DNA of 64,000 nucleotides from Cephalotus follicularis (taxonomy: Eukaryota; Streptophyta; Magnoliopsida; Oxalidales; Cephalotaceae): assembly GCA_001972305.1 (NCBI GenBank), contig BDDD01000056.1, forward strand, positions 253,704-317,703, in the 5' to 3' direction. Below the pieces are notes generated by a model that did not search any database, had not been told where the DNA came from, and was given only the letters and a program-made list of their open reading frames with translations. The position numbers and the translations under genes were made by a program. Below, piece by piece: positions 39,801 through 47,532 of this stretch; the first letter of the stretch is position 1; every line of letters begins with the position of its first letter.

Positions 39801-42800
39801 AAATTCTGCTTGTTGGCTCACATTCTCTTCCTCTTGTTCTTCAACATCCTACTAGCTCGGGCACGTCTAGTCGACGGTCATGCCTTAGCTTTTCCTGCAG
39901 CTCCCCTCCTTTGGCCTTCCATATCTACCTTGTATAAGAGACAAAAGTCAGCTATCCAATTTCATAATCATAATTCCAAGACAGATGCAGCAACCAACAA
40001 CTTATCAATATCACTCAATCCTAATATCAATAGTCTTATCCATGTCACTTAATTCCAATAGCCAAGGATCCTATCCTGGTATAGCCAACATAGCGTGGCT
40101 CTGATACCACCTAAACTGTCACGCCCCGAACCCCGAGGAAGACCCCAAGGCTCAGCACATGATAGGTCCATCCATACCATCCATCACATACGTGGCATTA
40201 TACACCAACATACGCTACAAATTTAAAACATTAATATATATGACGCACGATGAAGAAACACATTCAACATTCATATAGATAAGCCCAACCATTTCCATAA
40301 CATTCGATACATATATCTTAGGCGTTGTTACAAGCCGGCATGTCAATAGTTGAAATACAAAATGTCTCTTATACATCCAAATTCATATACACAAGGTAAA
40401 TGACAGAAACTGTACTACTACAAGAAATCATGTGCTGCGATCCGGTTCGTCTGATCACTTCGGTGCTTCACCTGTACCTGACCCATTACGAGAATGGGTA
40501 ACAACCCATGGCTGTGTAGGCTATACTATATGCTATGAAATGCAGTAGTTATATATATATATATATGACATGTTATATGCATGAATGCCAATTGTGGACA
40601 ACGTCAGTATACCAATCGTCCTTAAGTGGTGGTATATTTGGCTAGTCCTAATCACATCAAAGGTCATAAGCCTACAGATACTCCATAAAACAATACATAA
40701 CCATCCATGAGGACAAACAATCCATAGGGTCAATTACTTCTCTGCCACTTCGACCCGAGATAGTATCCCCACTGTCCATACACTCTCCATGCCATAGCTG
40801 TGTGGAGCACATGATAAGACCGGCCACATAATCCGTACCGTCATGCTAGTCCCGAAGCTACCGGCCCGTAATACTAGTCCCAAAGGTACTAGCCCGTAGA
40901 AGAGATCTGTGCGATCTATGCCATAATCGTATCGTATCCATACCGTATCCATCCACAATGCAGTGATGCCCGTAGGTCACCCAAAAAGAAGGGATTGCCA
41001 TATCCATATAATATGTGGACTACACTCATAATACTTCATGATGGAAATGACGATTATGAATGGGTTATCCCGATAAGTCTCAACCATAACAATCATCAAT
41101 CATAGTCGTACCATACTCATAGGCCGTATCCGTATAACCGTAAAAATGATAGGGACATAATATAAAGGATCACATAGGATCCACTCTGTCAAAACCGTTT
41201 TCGTAACCGTTTTTCCATAACCATTTCCAAAACTGTTTTCCGTTTGTTGGTCCCTATCGAAGTTGTAAAACAATGGAGAGGAAGCCCAACTAGGAATTCC
41301 GCGTCCAGATGTCCCAATTGAGCTATCCTAACCATTCTTGAAAACCATTTATATAAAAACTCTTTTGTTGAAACTTTTCTTTAAAGAATCACTTTGAAAG
41401 TTGATTTGAAGATTAAAGATGTTAAAAGATGATTAACATAGGCTACAAGGCCTTAGGGAGGCTTCCTATGGAATCCATTTGAAGAGAAAGCCATTTGGGG
41501 TTGACAACAGTGTAGTTTAGCTGAAACAAGGAGCTAAGCGTCCACTGCTTTGTCCAAAGCGTCGATGGTTAACGCCAAAGCGTCAACGCCTTTGTGCTAG
41601 GCGTCGACGGTTAAAGCGTTTGTGCCTTGAGCGTCAACGCGTTCACTAAGCGTCAACCGTTTTGCAACACATAAAGCGTTGACGGTTTGGTCCTTAAGCG
41701 TCAAACGTTTACATGGAAGAGTCGACGGTTTGCGCGATCAAAGCGTCGACCCTATAGCCAAAGCGTCGACGGTTTGACAGCACCAAGCGGTTCGTCAAAT
41801 CGTCTGTAAAATCCATTTTAAAACTATTTAAATCAGTTTAAATTCGATCCAAAAGCAGCTATATGCCCCTAAGGTCGATAGCAACATAAAAACAGCTTTA
41901 ACCCTTCAGATCCGTACCTATAACCCATGAATCTAGAGAGATAAAGGGATTAGGCTTGTAAACCTAAACTCTCAATTCTCTCTTTGATTCCCATTTTAAT
42001 CCGTTTTAAACCATAACAGATACCATATTTCATTCATCGAGCATGTATACAACTACCCATAACCATACCATCATGCAAATGCATCAATATGTGAAAATCA
42101 AAGTATATGTAGAACTTACCTCAAATTGGCTGAGAACGGAGAATAAGCTGCTTGAATCCTTATCATGCTTCTCCCTTCAGGTTCTACAGTCTGCCACGAT
42201 CCCAAAGACACCTTACTCAATTTCGCCCACTTTCTCTCTCTAACTTACTATTTCTCTAGAATTGAACGAGAAATGAAAATGAGAATAGGAAGAGTTGAAC
42301 CGCCTATGTATAGAAATAGACTCCTTTAGGCAAAAATCTCAAAATCTACAATCATGTTCAATTGAACCCCCACTACCCGTAAACAACCATAAAAGTGAAA
42401 AATAGTATATATCATATACAATCCATGACATCTATACATACAATATCATACAATACTGTATAAGTACAAACAAAATACATACAATTCTGTACATATAAAA
42501 ATTAGGGGCTTACAATACCACCTATTCAACCGATCCACACTCCACCTACTACTACTGCTACCACAACGCATGGAGGGGTGCCACTACAAACTCCATTTTC
42601 TATCCACGCTTCTAATCTACGAGTTGGTATTGAGCGAGGTAAGGGTCCCTATGCAACAATGAATGAATTAGAACAATTGATGCAAAAGGTATGTGACTCC
42701 CCCTTATTGGCAGATATTGACATGAGGCTACTCTACCCAGTCCATTTAGTAAGTATGTTCTATCCTTTGGATTATAAAATCCCCAACTTTGATATGTTTA

Positions 42801-45800
42801 ATGAAAAAACAGGGAGTGCAAAGGAGCATAAAATCCGTTTTATAGATGCATTACGAGTGCATGGGTTAGATCTTACACCGCGCTTTCGTGAATTCTCCAA
42901 ATCACTCAGTGATAGAACGTATACTTGGTACTCAACCTTGCCAGCATGATCAGGTCCAACCTAAGACATGGCCACCTTATTCTATGAAAAATTCTTTCAT
43001 ACTCAGACTCGTATAACGGTTTTGGACTAGGGGCGCATTACCCAACTAAGTACTGAAGAGTTGGGTGTCTATGTGGAACACTTCAAGGACCAAGTTATGG
43101 AATGTCAAGAGTCTATGAACTAGGAGCATGTGATTGATACCTGTATTTGAGGTATGGCTGATGAAAATAGAGTATTTCTGGAGAATTTGGAAATCAAAAC
43201 TTTGGAGTGCCTTAGTGAGACAGCTAGGAAAACTACTGGGTCCATGAGACGAGACAGTTAGGAAATCAAGACTTTGGAGCGCCTTACAGTAGATGGCTTT
43301 CATATATCTCGGGTGCTTAGCTTCCTTTGTACTGTTTTGCTTGGTCTTTAGATCTGGAGTTTACAGCTGAAGTTTTCCTGGTATTTTGTCTTTGGGGTTT
43401 CAGCGCCTCAGCTACAATAGTTCCCTCTTGTACTTTCTGCAGCTGATGCTTATATAAGCTTGGGTCTATCAACAATTACGGCTTCTAGTTTTACATAATG
43501 TTTAGGTTTTAAACAGTTCATTTTTGGGTTTGTTTTGTTTAGCTTATAAACAATTTGCCTCTTATTTACAGATTTACCTTTGTCTTTGTAAGTGTTGAGT
43601 TTTGTCTTGTATTATGTTTGTTGGGATTTTATGTATGTGAGTCGGGTAAGTCCATTACATGTAAAGTAGGTAACTGTGATTTAGATTTCAAGTTTGTCTA
43701 TATATGTTTCTATGTGTGATTGTAAATCTGGAGATATGCTATTTGCTAAGTTGATTGTGAAACAAACAATCCCTAAGACATAAAAGCTGAGTGTGAGAGA
43801 ATTGTGGTGAGAATCTAATTTATGATCGATAAAGAAAAGAATATCTCCCTAAACAGATTCTTCGTTGGCGTAGGCCAATTTGGGTCGAATAATGTAAATA
43901 TGTGCATTCTTGTTTGTGGTTGTTCCTATTTTATTCATGTTTTTTCTCCTATCGATTCATGCATGAACGGAGAAGCCCGAAATTCCCAATAAGTGATATC
44001 ATAGTGAGGTTGATTGATTAAGGCACGAGATTGTGGAGGATAGATAGCAAAAGTCACAAAAATCATAAAATAAAATGAAGAACAATAGATACACATCATA
44101 GTTGCTGACGTTATCAACGTTGTCTTCAAGCGTTTCACTATCGGTCAGAGTCGTTACCGTTGTCCAAAGTCATCGTTGTGATCAGGATATGCCCAATTCT
44201 TCTCATGCCAAGGACATCGTCAAGAATGGTCGGATGAGGGAGAACGCGTACCAACATATTTGGTTCTTTGAGGTTTTGATCTAAACGATCATGTCCACAC
44301 CAAAAAGATCCACCACCACCGAAGTGATCAACGATTGTCAGTCGTACCAACATCGTCAGTCTCGCCATCAGAAGTCACCAAAGTTGGCCGCAAGCGTCAC
44401 ACATGCTGGCTAGTGAGATGGGATTCTATTGCATCGCGGGAAGAAAAGAAAAAAAGAAAAAAAATTAAGGTTGTGATTGCTCAGGATTTCCCTCCGTTAT
44501 CTTGGGTTATTGAAGTCAAAATTGGGTGATTCAAGAGTCAATTAAAATGTTTTTGAATCTTTTGGACGTGGTGAACGGGTCAAATTAGTGAGATGTGGCT
44601 CATATTGTGTGATTTCTGAAATTGGTGTGGTTTTGGTTTGGTTTGGCTTGGTTGATCAAGAACAATTTTTGAGTAGATTTGAGGTTGATCTCGAGAGTTG
44701 AAGTAGATGATTGGGAATAAGGAAAAGGTAGAGCATAACAGATGACAGGAAAGGGCTTGGGTTTCCCTGTGGTACATTTCAATGATCATAATGACTTCAT
44801 ATTGTGGCAACAATGGATGTATAATATTTTGACTCCGGAATGATTGATTAAAGCTCTCAAAAAGACAAAGAAATTAAAAATTTTGACTAATGAGGCATAA
44901 CAGGATATGAGGGATTTGACATGTAGTACCATTCAACTTTATCTTGTAGATAACAGGTTTATGAGAGGTCATTAGTTTAATTGATTCGTTAAATGCCTGA
45001 AAAAAATTATTCAAGTCCAAGTCTTTGCAGAAAAGGTTGTTCTTGAGAAAGACATTATATGGTCTTGAGTTAGAAGAGGGATAAAGTTTTGAGGTGCATT
45101 TAAGTGAGTTCAATAAGATTCTGACAGAGTTGGTATCTTTAGAAGTAGAAATCGAGAATGAGGATCAAACACTCCTCTTAATTGTATCACTGCCTATATC
45201 ATATGATCACATTATCACAACAGTGTTGTTTGGAAAGGATACTCTTTATTTGGATGAGGTCATTACTTCTTTACTGATAAATGAGACAATGATGACGTCA
45301 AGAAAAGGTAGTGCCTTGGTTACAACTAGTGGTCGGATAAGTAGATCAGAGAACCAAGGTGATACACCTAGCAGAGTCATAGTGCGCTCGAAGTTGAGAG
45401 TTCGCAACTAAAACAAAAAGTGTTTTGTGTACGATGAGGATTGTCATATAAAGAAAGACTGTCTGCAGTTCAAGGAGTTTATGAAGAGGAAAAAAATAAT
45501 CAAAGACTATAGTTGATCTGACATTGTCATATGAGGATGCTTCGTATCTTGATACACCTTTAGTATGGTTAGTTTAGACAGGATTTTAGATTATGGTCAT
45601 GCATTTCACTTGTGTGTAGTCAACGAGCAATTAAGCACATATCAAGCTTGCGATAGTAGTACGATTAAGATGACAAATAATGGAGAGTGCATGGTTGCTG
45701 GGATTGGATCGATACATATTCGCATGTTTGACGAAGTCTTGAGAACTTTGGCTGATATTAGACATGTGGAAGATCTAAAGAAGAATCTGATTTCATTCGG

Positions 45801-46342
45801 TACTCTGGATTTCAAATGGGTGTAGGTACACTATTGAAGGTGGAGTCATGAAGGTCACCAAGTGAGCATTAGTGAAGCTGCATGGGAGGATGATTGAAAA
45901 ACAGCACAGACTTATTTGGACTGTTCAGACATGTGGAGGTTTTGTTAGATCTCAGGCAAGTGTTACAGTTGAAGGACATGGATGTGAGATGGTTCATCTA
46001 GAGGTCGGATGTAGATCGAGGAAGAAATGTGACGTTCGCTTCTGATCTTGAGGGTGACATTGATATCTCTTATCGCAAGAGAGAGGGGGACCCACATCGC
46101 ACATCATGAAATTGAGCTAGGATGCCCTAGGCGAGGGCGTGTACTCCCCAACTAGGGTTGTGCGGCTATGTCGGTTTGGGCATGCAAACATACAAAGACA
46201 TGAATGAGTTTGCATAATTGAAGATAACTAGTGATGCTTCAGGATGGTTAGCAAAATACAAGCCAATGTGAAAATTGTTGGATTTTGTTCTTGTATTTTG
46301 TTTACTGGGCTTTTATGTATTTAGGTCGGGTTAGGATTCAGG

Positions 46343-46384
<42 letters not shown>

Positions 46385-47481
46385 GTGTGTGTGATTGCAA
46401 ATCTAATGGTAGCAAGTTATTAATGTGACTGAAACAGATAGTGCATTGGACATAAGAGTTGAGTGTGAGAGAATTATGGTGAGAATATAATTATTGACCG
46501 ATAAAGAATATAAGATCTCCCTGAATTGATTCTCTGTTGACATGGTTAATTTAGATTGAACCACGTAAATCTGTATGTTCTTATTTGTGATTTTTCTTAT
46601 TACGCTCGTATGTGTTTTTTATCGAATCGATTCGTGCGTGAACTAGGGAACCTGAAATTCCCAACCATAAGAAGTTTTATTAAATTCTTGGGCCTTGTTT
46701 AAAGTGTTTGTTTAAGGGTTGACATATTTACCCCTTTACTTGTAAATGGTTTTTTTAATATATATATACACATACCTTGAACTTTTGTTCACCATTTTTT
46801 TTAATCGACAAGATTGTTTTTCATAACAATTATGGGGCCAAAGTTTGTGGCTGTAGCAATTTATTTACAGATTCGCATCTTTGATGGAATCTTGAGAACT
46901 TTGGCTGATATTCGACATGTGGAAGATCTAAAGAAGAATCTGATTTCATTCGATACTGCGGATTTCTAAAGAGTGCAGGTATACTATTGAAGGTGGAGTC
47001 ATGAGGGTCACCAAGTGAGCATTGGTGAAACTACAAGGGAGGATGATTGGAAAACTGGACAGACTTGTTTAGACTGTTCAGACAGGTAGAGGTTTTGTTA
47101 GATCCCAGACAAGTACTACAATTGAAGTACGTGGATATGAGTCGATTGTAGATCGAGGAAGAAATGTGTGACATTCGCTTCTGATCTTGAGGGTGACATT
47201 GATCTCTCTTATCGCAGGAGAGAGGTGGAGCCACATCGCACATCACGAAATTGAGCTAGGATGTCCCAGGCAATGGCTTGTACACCCCAACTAGGGGTGT
47301 GGGGCTATGTTGGTTCGGGCATGCAAACATACAAAGACATGAATATGTTTGCAGAATTGAAGACAACTAGTGATGCTTTATGATGGTTGGCAAAATACAA
47401 GCCAATGTGAAAATTGTTGGATTTTTTTTTGTATTATGTTTACTAGGCTTTTATATATTTGGGTCGGGTTAGGATTCAGGT

Positions 47482-47532
<51 letters not shown>

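Larger units (their letters stand above)
31513..42514 (-). mobile_element. full-length Ty3/gypsy chromovirus (Tekay-like), 11.0 kb
   Basis: LTRs at 31513-33891 and 40117-42514 begin TGTCACGCC and end TTACA on the plus strand. They are flanked by a perfect 5-bp duplication, atacc (31508-31512 and 42515-42519). On the minus strand the order is 5' LTR, primer site, gag, protease, reverse transcriptase, RNase H, integrase with chromodomain, polypurine tract and 3' LTR. The coding region is broken by many stops. Two later insertions lie inside: a solo LTR (37148-37618) and a hAT deletion derivative (38157-38833). The element sits in the gag of an older gypsy and runs in the same direction as the cyclin gene. 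Confidence 0.95.
43593..46665 (+). mobile_element. non-autonomous Ty1/copia element, gag-protease only (copy 2)
   Basis: Same organisation as copy 1 at 5085-9490. It has a 5' LTR (43593-43991), a decayed primer site (TGATATCATAG), one gag (about 44746-45411), a protease/preintegrase region (about 45565-45985), the family's non-coding tail and a 3' LTR (46276-46665). Pol is missing at the same place. gtaag precedes it; the sequence after the duplicated end at 47783 is gtgag, so an eroded duplication is possible. Confidence 0.8.

Noticed and set aside
31513..42514. Endogenous pararetrovirus
   Set aside because: Order of domains, LTRs, primer site, chromodomain and 5-bp duplication show a gypsy retrotransposon; no movement-protein or envelope-like frame was seen.
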